Shown here: positions 45,722 to 54,303 of the stretch, one piece after another
How positions within the stretch are numbered: the first letter of the stretch is position 1
How the letters are laid out: each line of letters begins with the position of its first letter
From: Paraburkholderia youngii
Lineage (GTDB): Bacteria; Pseudomonadota; Gammaproteobacteria; Burkholderiales; Burkholderiaceae
Assembly: GCF_013366925.1 (NCBI RefSeq)
Contig: NZ_JAALDK010000001.1
Coordinates: 4,891,165-4,955,164 of the forward strand
DNA length: 64,000 nt
Direction: 5' to 3'
Position numbers and translations under genes: made by a program
The notes under the pieces: model-generated
What the model was told of the DNA's origin: nothing
The model's input: the letters and a program-made list of their open reading frames with translations, nothing else
The model's database searches: none

Positions 45722-45904
45722 ACGATCCCGGTCGAGCGAGACTGCATGCCCGACCTTCCTTGCGACCAGCAGCCTCTACACTGTCTGCTCACCTTGTCAA
45801 AACAGCCCCGTTGGCTCATCCGCCCTGCTCCAACTGTAGAAGATCAGTTCCCCACGCGGTCCAACGGCCTACGCACCGCCGACCATGTACTGAATTTCCA
45901 CACA
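45722..45904. other. Unassigned stretch downstream of the four-span protein
   Basis: No credible gene. It lies beyond the relaxase end of the conjugation module. I looked for an oriT-like arrangement of inverted repeat plus nic site and saw none that I would defend. Confidence 0.3.
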
Positions 45905-46066
45905 CGCAAAAATCATCGTTGACGTCGTTCAATACCTCGCCCCCTGCCAGCGGCCGCACGAAGAATAGCGCCGCGGCGGCGGCAAAGACCTCGACATAGC
46001 AGGTATGCGGGGAAACCGGGGAATCAGGATATCGGCCAGACGACGTATGCCGCCGATCCACGACAT
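45905..46066 (-). pseudogene. N-terminal fragment of a DNA adenine methylase
   Basis: From an ATG the minus strand reads MSWIGGIRRLADILIPRFP and, after a one-base shift, PHTCYVEVFAAAAALFFVRP with LAGGEVLNDVNDDF. This is the start of D12-class N6-adenine methyltransferases: the family has W-GGK-RLA, Y-EPF-G-GA-LFF-RP and EVLND-N-D. The SAM-binding FAGG loop is changed to FAAA, and the DPPY catalytic half is missing. It begins 31 bases after the relaxase stop on the same strand. It is a dead fragment. Confidence 0.7.
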
Positions 46067-46096
46067 GATATGTGCAGCCGTTACGCCTTCCCGACA

Positions 46097-47110
46097 TCAA
46101 CGCTCCACGTCCGGCCCGGCGACATCCGGACGATCTGTGGTGTCCGCCACCTGACGATCCGATTGCTCGCGTCGGGTATCCAGCCCGCGCCCCAGCATCG
46201 GCCGGTCTCGCTGCACTGGCATGCCGCCAACGAAATAAGCCATTTCAACGGCCATTGCACGATCCTCACGCGTACGCGACCTCGCCATCGCGTAGGCTAT
46301 TTCTCGCCAGCCGGCAAATACAGCACCATGGGCGATCCAGCGCGCGTCGCGTTGCGCATCAGTCGGCCACGGCTTCCAGTATCGCGGCGTTTCACCGCGC
46401 GCGATCAGATGAACGACGTCAGGCTTCGGATACCGCTGCGTCACGCCGCGCGCGCGCCGCGGCGTCGCATTCGCGTCAACACCATGCACACGCAACGCTT
46501 CCGCAAAACGCTCGCGCCAGCGCTGGAGATCCTTGTGGCGCGGATTGAGGCGGCGACCGTCCGGGCCGCGCACCTGCACGCTCATATGGACATGCGGATG
46601 CGCCTCGTCGTCGTGCGCCGCGAAAACGTACGCCCGGCCATCTCCGAACTCGAGCGCCGCGAAGTCCCGCGCCGCATCGCGCACCGCCTGCCGGTCCGTT
46701 CCGGGTGGCATCGACAAAAGGATGTTGAAAACCTCGCGCCGCGTGCTGGTCTCCGGGATACCCCACCCACCAAGCTCCCAGGTCTTCGTGAGATCGCGGA
46801 GGGCATCCTTTCCGGAAATACGCTCGCCGTTCTGGTCTTCCATCTCGATCCTGCCATTACGGGAGATGTACCGTAGGTGCCGACGCACGGCACCCATGCC
46901 CTGGGCGCTGGCCGCCTTGTTGGTGATCTTGACCATGACCTCCGGAGTGCGCCTGAGGGTGCGGGCAATCTGCGCGCGCATGCGGGCGCCCTCGTCCCGA
47001 ATGCCCACACTCGAGAGCTGCGACGCACGTGCATGCCGCAACGGCTCCTGAAACAACCGATCGCCCCAGTTCACGAGCATCGCATCGATGTAGATTTTCG
47101 GATATGGCAT
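46097..47110 (-). CDS. Relaxase / mobilization nuclease
   Basis: This 337-residue protein has the metal-binding relaxase signature HDDEAHPHVHMSVQVRGPDG (HxxxxHxHxH type) at about residue 187, and upstream Tyr-containing motifs in the N-terminal half (VRRHLRYISRNGRIEMED). The plan matches VirD2/MobA-like relaxases of the MOBP group, which nick the transfer strand at oriT and lead it into the recipient. The catalytic Tyr is probably among the first residues (KIYIDAM), but this is uncertain. GGAG eight bases before the ATG supports the start. The mobC-like gene ends one base upstream. It closes the conjugation operon. Confidence 0.87.
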   Translation of the reverse strand: MPYPKIYIDAMLVNWGDRLFQEPLRHARASQLSSVGIRDEGARMRAQIARTLRRTPEVMVKITNKAASAQGMGAVRRHLRYISRNGRIEMEDQNGERISGKDALRDLTKTWELGGWGIPETSTRREVFNILLSMPPGTDRQAVRDAARDFAALEFGDGRAYVFAAHDDEAHPHVHMSVQVRGPDGRRLNPRHKDLQRWRERFAEALRVHGVDANATPRRARGVTQRYPKPDVVHLIARGETPRYWKPWPTDAQRDARWIAHGAVFAGWREIAYAMARSRTREDRAMAVEMAYFVGGMPVQRDRPMLGRGLDTRREQSDRQVADTTDRPDVAGPDVER

Positions 47111-47111
47111 G

Positions 47112-47648
47112 TCAGCGACTCCATCGATCGAGGTTCGCGCGCATGACAGCGACCGTTGCACGCAGGTGGTCGTCGATACGGTTTCGCGTCTCCGCCCAGT
47201 CGACCGTCAGATCCTGACGCGAGAGTTCTATCCCACCAGCGCGCGCGAGCTGGCTCAACAAGCGGCTGATCCCGGCGAGCTGCTGGCTGGACACCGACAG
47301 CGCGCGCATCTCGTGCTCGCCCAGTTGAGGCTGCCGCGTCAATTGCGCGCGAACCAGCGACACGATCCATCGATTCCCACCGAGACCCAACGCAGCGGCA
47401 CGCTGTTCGACCGCGCCCAGTTCCGACGCGGTCAGCCGGATTTCGATGCGACTGCGCGGCTCCCCGACGACCGGCCGGGGCAGGCCCGGCAGGAGCGCGC
47501 CGGATTCTCCATCCGGATCGTCGTTGACCGCAATTGCGATCAACTGGCGCACACCCTCAGCCGCCGTCAAACCCCGCCGTGCGCACCAGTCGTCCCAGCG
47601 CACCCTGACAGCCCCGAGTTCGACACACAAACGCTCGCGCGTGACCAC
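47112..47648 (-). CDS. MobC-like relaxosome accessory protein
   Basis: This 178-residue protein has a central ribbon-helix-helix-like region (RIEIRLTASELGAVEQRAAA, then LGLGGNRWIVSLVRAQLT) of the sort found in plasmid mobilization MobC proteins, followed by a helical C-terminal half (QQLAGISRLLSQLARAGGI) with a coiled-coil character. MobC proteins bind oriT and help the relaxase open the strands. The gene lies one base before the relaxase and eight bases after the LPD7 gene, so its role in processing is also supported by position. Confidence 0.75.
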   Translation of the reverse strand: MVTRERLCVELGAVRVRWDDWCARRGLTAAEGVRQLIAIAVNDDPDGESGALLPGLPRPVVGEPRSRIEIRLTASELGAVEQRAAALGLGGNRWIVSLVRAQLTRQPQLGEHEMRALSVSSQQLAGISRLLSQLARAGGIELSRQDLTVDWAETRNRIDDHLRATVAVMRANLDRWSR

Positions 47649-47656
47649 GATTCACC

Positions 47657-49180
47657 TCAGCGGGACGGCGACGGGGATGACGGCTCAACGGGTGTCCGGT
47701 CGATCTCGCGGGCAGGCGTGCGCTCCGAAACGGCACGCTTACGACGATCCCGGCCCGATGGCGCGGTCGGATCGAATACCCTCGGTGTCGGGACCGGAAT
47801 GCCCTCGTGCTGGAATGCAGCCAGCATGCGCTCCGCACGCTGCTGCACGCGAGCAACGGAACGCTCGCTGAACCCTTGCTCGCTCATGGCAGCCGCCAGC
47901 ACCGCGACATGCAAGGCTCGTTCGCGCTCCGAATATTCCGCGTCAAGTCGGCGATGCGATTCCTCCGCGGCAACAGGCTCGGCACGCAAATCGGCAGATC
48001 GGCTCTCGCGGCCGGCCGACTCGTCGGATCGTGACGGCAAGCGAGCGGCTGTCCGATCCCTCTGCGCGACCTGCACCTGCCACGTATTGCGATAGACGTC
48101 CTTCTCCTCTTCGCCGATCGCCCTGCCTTCCTGATCCAGGATGGGCAGCCGCACAGTGACGAAGCGCTTGCCGAGATTTTCGAGAGTGACCTGCTGCCCG
48201 ATCTGACCATTAGCTTCGCGTATCGCACGCTCCAGATCGACGCCCCACACGACCTGATCGATTCCGGCCTCATCGCGAAACACAACGTAGTACGAGTCAC
48301 TGCGTGCGGGGTTGTGCTGGTACGGGGCGCCCCCATGCTCACGCAGTTCGCCGACGTACCGTCGAGGGACGTCGGCCTCGTCGTTGGCAGCGTTCCGGTT
48401 TGCTTCAGGGATAGCCGGTTTCGATGCAGGCGCATGGACTGGCGCGGAAGACGCGGTTCCGTTGACGGTCGCGCCGATGTTGATTCGAGGTACGGCCGAA
48501 GCGACGGCCGGAACGCGATCCTGCCCGGTTGCAGCAGCCGTTGCGTCGACCTTCGGCGCCACCTCGACGCGATTGTCCAGCCGCGCCTGCCGGGCATTCG
48601 CCAGACGCGCCAGGTCTGCGGCTTTCGGCTCGTAGCCGCTCACCTCGATACCGAGTAGCGTGCCCTGCAACCACGCCTCGCTACGAAATGCCTCATGACC
48701 CGACACACGAATGCGTCGCCACGATTTCGCCTGCACCATGTCGATCATCGACTCGACCACGTCCGGCCGGTTGTGGTCGGTGACGAGGTACGGCCCCAGA
48801 TCCTCGAACGCAAGCTGATACGGCTCGTCCTTCAGAAAATACTGATTGCCCGCGCGCAGATAACGCTTGCGCACGCGTTCGGGCGGCTGGTCGAGCGGCG
48901 CACGGACCCGATCCGCCTCGACCGTCGCCCCAGTTGGCGATCGGGTATCGGCCTGCTGTGGCGTGACGGCATCGTCACGGATCGCCTGATCGCGCAACCG
49001 CGCGCGGGCAGCATCGAACTCGCGCCGGCGTCGGGCAGATACCGCATCCGTCGCGGCCGAGTTCAGCCTGTCCCGTCGTTCGTCCGCAGCCGCCGGGCCG
49101 CCGCCGCTGTTGCCCGCCACGTCCGGTTCGATCACGTTGATGACCGGATCGGCCTCGTGAGTGGAAGTTGTCTGAGCCAT
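47657..49180 (-). CDS. LPD7-domain conjugation protein
   Basis: This 507-residue protein is mostly low-complexity, charged sequence with one clear domain about residues 95-185: KRYLRAGNQYFLKDEPYQLA, FEDLGPYLVTDHNRPDVVES, then WRRIRVSGHEAFRSEAWLQG. This is the LPD7 large polyvalent protein domain that in TraI-type relaxases sits behind the nuclease and in other plasmids is fused to primases or methylases. Here it is a separate gene between primase and mobC. A second conserved patch (DSYYVVFRDEAGIDQVVWGV) follows. Function in transfer is unknown. GAGG seven bases before the ATG fixes the start. Confidence 0.83.
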   Translation of the reverse strand: MAQTTSTHEADPVINVIEPDVAGNSGGGPAAADERRDRLNSAATDAVSARRRREFDAARARLRDQAIRDDAVTPQQADTRSPTGATVEADRVRAPLDQPPERVRKRYLRAGNQYFLKDEPYQLAFEDLGPYLVTDHNRPDVVESMIDMVQAKSWRRIRVSGHEAFRSEAWLQGTLLGIEVSGYEPKAADLARLANARQARLDNRVEVAPKVDATAAATGQDRVPAVASAVPRINIGATVNGTASSAPVHAPASKPAIPEANRNAANDEADVPRRYVGELREHGGAPYQHNPARSDSYYVVFRDEAGIDQVVWGVDLERAIREANGQIGQQVTLENLGKRFVTVRLPILDQEGRAIGEEEKDVYRNTWQVQVAQRDRTAARLPSRSDESAGRESRSADLRAEPVAAEESHRRLDAEYSERERALHVAVLAAAMSEQGFSERSVARVQQRAERMLAAFQHEGIPVPTPRVFDPTAPSGRDRRKRAVSERTPAREIDRTPVEPSSPSPSR

Positions 49181-49235
49181 GTCACTACCTCGCATCCTCA
49201 AGATCGGCGTTGCACGTGAGCACAACTGCCGTCTT

Positions 49236-51092
49236 TTATCGGTCGGGCGTCGAGTCTGCTTCGCGCGACGCGTTCTGTTCCCGGGATTTCTCCAGCGCGG
49301 CCGCCCGCGCCTCCCGGATACGTGCCCAGGATCTCGCCTGCAACTGGTCGAGCATCCCCTCCAGATTCGGGCTGTAATTCAACTCGCGGGCGGACTTCTT
49401 CAGCGAGCCGACGGCGCGTTCCAGCAGTTCGCGCGCACGGTCCCACGGATAGACCCGGGCCTCGCCGCCGTCATAACCGACCTGCAACTCGGAACCGTTC
49501 AGCCGCGCGTTTTCGTCCATCCACTTCAGACGCTCGGACACGAAGGTCATCTGATCCTTGCGATGGAACACGACGCTGCGCGTCGCGACTTCCTGGATCA
49601 GATAGTGTTCCGTGTTGAACACCTCGCCGCGATAAGGGCCACCGTTCTCGCGCGGCGTCCCCATCCTGAGCGGCGAGCCGAACCGGTGCTCGGCCAATGC
49701 CCTGACCTCGTTTGACACGTCACCCACGCCAAACAGCGGCTCGCCGACCGGCGGGCGCGTCGACGCAAACCGCGGCGGATCCGCAACCGGCACAGCAGCA
49801 GCCGGCGACGACGACGCAGGCGCATCCACCGAGGAGGGCGCCGAGCCGGATGCCCCGTCCGTTGCCGGCACCTCCGGCGCCGCCTGTTTCGGCGCACTAA
49901 GCTTCGAGGACCGGCGACGGGGCTTCCCTTCCTCGTCGGCCAGCAGCCTTTCCTTGACGTTGCTCATCATCCTGCCCTCCTCGCGCTCATCCACCTCAAC
50001 CACTGTCATGCCGGATGCGGTGGAGACACCCGGTTGACCCTCCGCCTTCACGACAGAGCGGACCACGGCGCGCAGATGTGCGCCGACGGCATCAAAGCCC
50101 GACAACACCGCCATGTCGCTGAAATCGGTCGGCACCTTGTCGTCGATGCGCGCATCAGCGGCAAACGCCGGCCAGGCCACACTGGCGTGAGCCGCTTCCG
50201 CAGCCTGTCGGGCCTGCGCCTCGCCACTGCCCAGTTCGCCGAGTACGATCAGGTCTGCATCGGGATATCGCTCACGAAGGTTCGTTGCCACCATCGACAG
50301 ATTCCCGCTCGAGAGCGCCGCCACCGCGGACCAGCCTGTCGCGCGCGAAGCGGACAAGGCCGTCGCCATGCCTTCAGCGATCAGGATCCACGACGATTCA
50401 TTCGTCGGAATCAGTGTCGGCTCCGTCATCCAGTAGCCGCCCCTCTTCACGCCGCCGGCCAATGACGATTTCCGCCCGTGTTCGTCGATCAGCTCCAGTG
50501 TCGAGATCGGCCCGTTCCAGACCGGCACGATGAGCACGCGCCCCGTCAGAGGTTCTTCCTCGCTGGCCGGCGCATAGCCGAGCAGTGCGTGCAGCTCCAG
50601 TGCATCCAGCTCGTGCAGCGTGTCCATCGGCTCGAGGCGCTTGCGCACGAGATACGGATGCTCCGGCCCGACTGGCCTTGCCCACTGCCAGATCGACACG
50701 GCCTCTCGCGCCACTGCCGCATGGCGCGCCTGTCGTTGCGCCTCCTCGCGTGCGCGTTGCGCCAGCACCTCCGGCGACGGTGCAAGCACGGCGGCCATGC
50801 GGTCCGGGTAAGCCGTTCGCTTCAGGTCGAAACCATGCTGGCGCGCCTGCCAGAACAGCGTGGCGAGCGTCTTGCCGCCCGATGCGCGGGCCGAGCGCCA
50901 CGTAGTTCGCGCCGCGTGCTCGTTATAGTTGGCGGCCGTTCGACTCCACGCATCCCAGATTTCAAAACCCTCGTCGCCGAAGCCCTGCTTGAGCGCGAAC
51001 GCCATGTCGACCCAAGTCTCATAGTCGTCAGCGGGTATCACGGCAAGCGCGGCACGCGCACGGTCCGTCTCATCCACGTAGGGGGTCGTCAT
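49236..51092 (-). CDS. PriCT-2/Toprim DNA primase-like protein
   Basis: This 618-residue protein begins with a PriCT-2-like domain (ADDYETWVDMAFALKQGFGD, TAANYNEHAARTTWRSARA), followed by a Toprim-type region (WILIAEGMATALSASRATGW, SAVAALSSGNLSMVATNLRE, DADLIVLGELGSG), where the usual acidic residues E and D-x-D are only partly kept. A long proline/alanine-rich linker leads to a C-terminal KfrB/TraC-like helical part (RMGTPRENGGPYRGEVFNTE). It probably primes the transferred strand in the recipient, as plasmid-borne primases do. Its ATG overlaps the coupling-protein stop by four bases. Confidence 0.83.
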   Translation of the reverse strand: MTTPYVDETDRARAALAVIPADDYETWVDMAFALKQGFGDEGFEIWDAWSRTAANYNEHAARTTWRSARASGGKTLATLFWQARQHGFDLKRTAYPDRMAAVLAPSPEVLAQRAREEAQRQARHAAVAREAVSIWQWARPVGPEHPYLVRKRLEPMDTLHELDALELHALLGYAPASEEEPLTGRVLIVPVWNGPISTLELIDEHGRKSSLAGGVKRGGYWMTEPTLIPTNESSWILIAEGMATALSASRATGWSAVAALSSGNLSMVATNLRERYPDADLIVLGELGSGEAQARQAAEAAHASVAWPAFAADARIDDKVPTDFSDMAVLSGFDAVGAHLRAVVRSVVKAEGQPGVSTASGMTVVEVDEREEGRMMSNVKERLLADEEGKPRRRSSKLSAPKQAAPEVPATDGASGSAPSSVDAPASSSPAAAVPVADPPRFASTRPPVGEPLFGVGDVSNEVRALAEHRFGSPLRMGTPRENGGPYRGEVFNTEHYLIQEVATRSVVFHRKDQMTFVSERLKWMDENARLNGSELQVGYDGGEARVYPWDRARELLERAVGSLKKSARELNYSPNLEGMLDQLQARSWARIREARAAALEKSREQNASREADSTPDR

Positions 51093-52807
51093 TGCAGCGC
51101 TCCCATGGCTCGTGAGCCGTCCGCGGCTACGCGCCGCGCCGGCTCAACAAAATCGAGTTCCGCCACATCAAGATCGTCGACGCTCAGATGACGTCTCGCC
51201 TGCACCACCTGGCGGGCCGGGACACCCAGCAGCATGAAATGCCGTTCCACGTAGGCCACGGCCTCCTCCTCTCTGATGTCGGCGAGGTTCGGCGGCAGGT
51301 CACGCGGATCCCATGCTTGCAGCACTTCCAGGTATTCGGGTGGCAGATGGATCAGCCCCGCGCCGTCCTGTTCGAGCTCGTTGGGATGCAGATCGCGCAG
51401 CCGGCGCTCGACCACAGCGCTGAAATGGGCCAGATTCAGTGCGGGCACGGAGGGCGCGGCCGTGACGCGCGACGCAAACTCGGGATCGCGCCAGTAGCAG
51501 ATCTTGTCGGCCAAGATCGGCCTGGTGTTTTCGAGGACGATGATTTCCTTGTCTCGACCGAGTTCCTTCAGCTCCTGCGGCAACAGCAACGGCCGGCGCT
51601 GCTCTGACACGCTTTCGCTCGACCCGCCCCGGCTCCCGAAAAATCCGTTCGGGCGGCTGACGCTGCGCGATTGGTCCGTGAACGTGCCGAGCATTTCCGA
51701 GTAGTCGTTCGCATCCTTCTGCTCACGCGGCGCATAGAGGATCTGCATCGCGTGGTTCGTGATGAAGGTGCGCGCGTCGGCTCGTCCGTAGACCGACTCG
51801 AGTTGCGCGATCGACTGGACGATCGACAGCAGACGCAGGTTGTAGCCCGCCATATAGGCGACCGCGCGCGCGATGATGTGGATCTTCCCGATCGACGTCA
51901 TTTCGTCGAGCAGCACGAGGCACTGGAATTTCAGCGCGGGATCGGCTTCGGGCAATTGCTTCGTGTTCAGGTTGACCAACTGCGAGAACAGTAGATTGAC
52001 GAGCAGCGCCGCCTCCGACAGATGGTCGGGCGTGATGCCGATATAGACCGACATCCGGCGGCGACGGACATCCCGCAGGTCGAAGTCGTTTGCACTGGTT
52101 GCCGCGTCGACGATCGGATTGGCCCAGATCGTGAGCGGCGCGTTGAAGGTTGCCAGCACACTCGCGAGCACCTTGTCGTCGTTCGACAGGAAGCGATTCA
52201 ACGCATCGACGCATTGCCCCGAGAGCAAGTCGCGATGCTGCACCAACGCGCGCTGCAGCCAGGTTTTCACCGGCATGCCATTGCCTGATGACTGCCGTAA
52301 CACTTCGCCCATCGTGACCGGATAGTCGGGAATCGACGTCCCCCGACCGGCCCGGCGCGCGTCACGCCATTCGCACAACAGGAGCACGATGCCGAGGAAC
52401 AGGTTTCGCGCCTGGTCCTTCCAGAAGTCATCGTGGCCACCCGGCGGATAGAGGGCATAGCCGATCGCAAGAATGTCGCCCACCCGGAACAGGCCGTCCG
52501 AGATCGCCGACAGGGGATTGTAGCGATGCGTACGGCCGTCTTCGGCGAACGGATTGAACAGGTATACATCCTGTCCATGCGCACGCCTGAAGCCGGCCGT
52601 GGCCGCATAGTTTTCCTGCTTGATGTCGAGCACCACCACCGAATCGGGGAAATTGAGCAGATTCGGGATCACGATGCCTACACCTTTACCCGAGCGGACG
52701 GGCGCCGCCAGCAGCACGAACTGTTGGCCGCCGAAGCGCAGGTAACGCCCGCGCCATATGCCAACGACAATCGCGGGTACGGTATCGAGGTGCGTGCGCA
52801 TCGTCAT
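51089..52807 (-). CDS. virD4: Type IV coupling protein VirD4/TraG, ATPase part
   Basis: This 572-residue part holds the DNA-translocating ATPase: Walker A in LLAAPVRSGKGVGIVIPNLL about residue 35, Walker B in CLVLLDEMTSIGKIHI, and the all-alpha domain and conserved ARAVAYMAGYNLRLLSIVQS and ITNHAMQILYAPREQKDAND motifs. It couples the relaxosome to the VirB channel. The usual N-terminal membrane part is missing from this frame. It is found instead in the preceding overlapping gene, whose TGA stop shares ATGA with this start. Whether the two frames work as subunits or result from a single-base change cannot be told here. Confidence 0.9.
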   Translation of the reverse strand: MTMRTHLDTVPAIVVGIWRGRYLRFGGQQFVLLAAPVRSGKGVGIVIPNLLNFPDSVVVLDIKQENYAATAGFRRAHGQDVYLFNPFAEDGRTHRYNPLSAISDGLFRVGDILAIGYALYPPGGHDDFWKDQARNLFLGIVLLLCEWRDARRAGRGTSIPDYPVTMGEVLRQSSGNGMPVKTWLQRALVQHRDLLSGQCVDALNRFLSNDDKVLASVLATFNAPLTIWANPIVDAATSANDFDLRDVRRRRMSVYIGITPDHLSEAALLVNLLFSQLVNLNTKQLPEADPALKFQCLVLLDEMTSIGKIHIIARAVAYMAGYNLRLLSIVQSIAQLESVYGRADARTFITNHAMQILYAPREQKDANDYSEMLGTFTDQSRSVSRPNGFFGSRGGSSESVSEQRRPLLLPQELKELGRDKEIIVLENTRPILADKICYWRDPEFASRVTAAPSVPALNLAHFSAVVERRLRDLHPNELEQDGAGLIHLPPEYLEVLQAWDPRDLPPNLADIREEEAVAYVERHFMLLGVPARQVVQARRHLSVDDLDVAELDFVEPARRVAADGSRAMGALQ

Positions 52808-53178
52808 AGCAGCCCCGCCCGACGGATGTCCGACTCGCTCGCAAAGCGCGCGCTGCCATAGAGACGACGCCGGTTCGTGCTCGCCCACAGCGCAAGCAGT
52901 CCGAGAACCGGGCCACCGAAGGACAGGAGCATGCCAAACAGCGCCGCCCCCGCGAGCTTGCGGCCGATGTTCGGCATCATCCCGTGCCGCCAGGTCAGCG
53001 CCGCATCGAGCCAGCCCCACAGTCCCGCGTGCAGTGGATTGATCCGCAGGCTTGCGTACAGGCAAAACGACGCGAGCCAGAGCGATGCGGCTACTCCACC
53101 CATCAGGCAAGCCAGCACGGCCAATGTCATGGCGGCTGTCCTGGTGTGCTGAAGCAGAGAGGAAGACGGGTGGTTCAT
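52804..53178 (-). CDS. N-terminal membrane part of VirD4/TraG as a separate frame
   Basis: This 124-residue protein has two membrane helices (MTLAVLACLMGGVAASLWLA and ALFGMLLSFGGPVLGLLALW) and ends LYGSARFASESDIRRAGLL, the sequence that in intact VirD4/TraG proteins leads straight into the ATPase domain. The stop overlaps the ATG of the next gene (ATGA). One extra or missing base near 52805 would rejoin the two. It lies nine bases after virB11. It is likely either a split coupling protein anchored through this piece, or a recent frameshift. Confidence 0.8.
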   Translation of the reverse strand: MNHPSSSLLQHTRTAAMTLAVLACLMGGVAASLWLASFCLYASLRINPLHAGLWGWLDAALTWRHGMMPNIGRKLAGAALFGMLLSFGGPVLGLLALWASTNRRRLYGSARFASESDIRRAGLL

Positions 53179-53187
53179 CGCCGCTCC

Positions 53188-54303
53188 CTAGACGAACGCG
53201 GTGCGCGTCTTGCGCAGCGGATCGAACCAGACTTCCGTCATGCCCCACTGCCTGCCGGTCTGCTCGCCCGCTGCATTGAAGACCGGGCGCGCATCCAAGT
53301 GCGCGACGACATCGATGGTCAGGAACAGCAGGCGCTTGAGCGCGGCATCGTCCCAGGCAGTGGTTTCCGGGTGTTCCTTCGCCATCAGTGCGAAGCGTTC
53401 GATCGCGACCGTCGCGTTGGGCGCGTGGTAGCTGGTGATCGAACCCGCGTGCCCGGTCGTCAGAAGCTTCAGGAAGTCATAGGCTTCGGCGCCGCGCAAC
53501 TCGGCGAGCAACACGCGATCCGGGCGCATGCGCATCGTGCTCGCTATCAGATCGGCGGGCGTCACGCGCGCCTGGCCGTGGCCGCCCTTGCTGTACAGCA
53601 GGTGGACGCAGTTCTCGATGTGCCGGATGAACAGCTCGCGGACATCCTCGATTGTCACGATCCGCTCAGTCGCCGGGATCGAGCGGCACAGGGTCTTCAT
53701 GAAACTGGTCTTGCCGGATCCCGTATTGCCGACGACCGCGATGTTGAGCCGGCCCGTGACCGCCCCATCGAAGAAGGTGCCCCAGTCGTGCTCTTCCAGG
53801 CATCGGACCAGCCTGCGGTCTTCGGCTCGCAATACGGGCAAGGCTGAATCAAGCCCATCCGGACGATGCCAGACCGTGTCGTCGAACAGCCCCTCGTCAC
53901 GGTACGCATCGAGCGTCTTCTCGCGTGCGGACGGGCGACGGATCGTCACCGACACCGTGCGCGGCGGCACGACCGGCGGTACCACGATCTGGATGCGCGC
54001 GTCCCCCGGCAGCAGCGCCGACAGTATCGGATGCTGGGACGAGATTTCCTGACTGGTCAGCGTGGCCACCGCCACGGCGAACGACATCAACCGGTCGAAA
54101 TCGAGTTCGTAGCAATCGTGGCCATACCAGCCAAGCGCGTTCTCGGTCAGCACACGTTGCGGCCGGTTGATCACCAGTTCCGTCACGTCGGGATCGTCGA
54201 GCAGCGGCGCGAATGGACGCATCAGCTCGCACACCGATGCGTCGTCGGGCAGCCGGGCCAGTACCGGGTCGCAAGATGCATCCGGCAGGTGGGTATGCGA
54301 CAT
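53188..54303 (-). CDS. virB11: VirB11 ATPase of the type IV secretion system
   Basis: This 371-residue hexameric ATPase has an N-terminal domain (DDPDVTELVINRPQRVLTEN, then SALLPGDARIQIVVPP), Walker A in VVGNTGSGKTSFMKTL about residue 193, the Asp box TIEDVRELFI, Walker B in MRMRPDRVLLAELRGAEAYD and the His box LTTGHAGSITSYHAPN. It powers pilus assembly and substrate transfer at the inner face of the membrane. Of two neighbouring ATGs I use the inner one, since its ATG overlaps the virB10 stop. Confidence 0.96.
   Translation of the reverse strand: MSHTHLPDASCDPVLARLPDDASVCELMRPFAPLLDDPDVTELVINRPQRVLTENALGWYGHDCYELDFDRLMSFAVAVATLTSQEISSQHPILSALLPGDARIQIVVPPVVPPRTVSVTIRRPSAREKTLDAYRDEGLFDDTVWHRPDGLDSALPVLRAEDRRLVRCLEEHDWGTFFDGAVTGRLNIAVVGNTGSGKTSFMKTLCRSIPATERIVTIEDVRELFIRHIENCVHLLYSKGGHGQARVTPADLIASTMRMRPDRVLLAELRGAEAYDFLKLLTTGHAGSITSYHAPNATVAIERFALMAKEHPETTAWDDAALKRLLFLTIDVVAHLDARPVFNAAGEQTGRQWGMTEVWFDPLRKTRTAFV

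Noticed and set aside
45722..46096. oriT beside the relaxase
   Set aside because: No inverted repeat followed by a recognisable nic motif could be seen; the stretch is better explained by the methylase relic and unassigned DNA.
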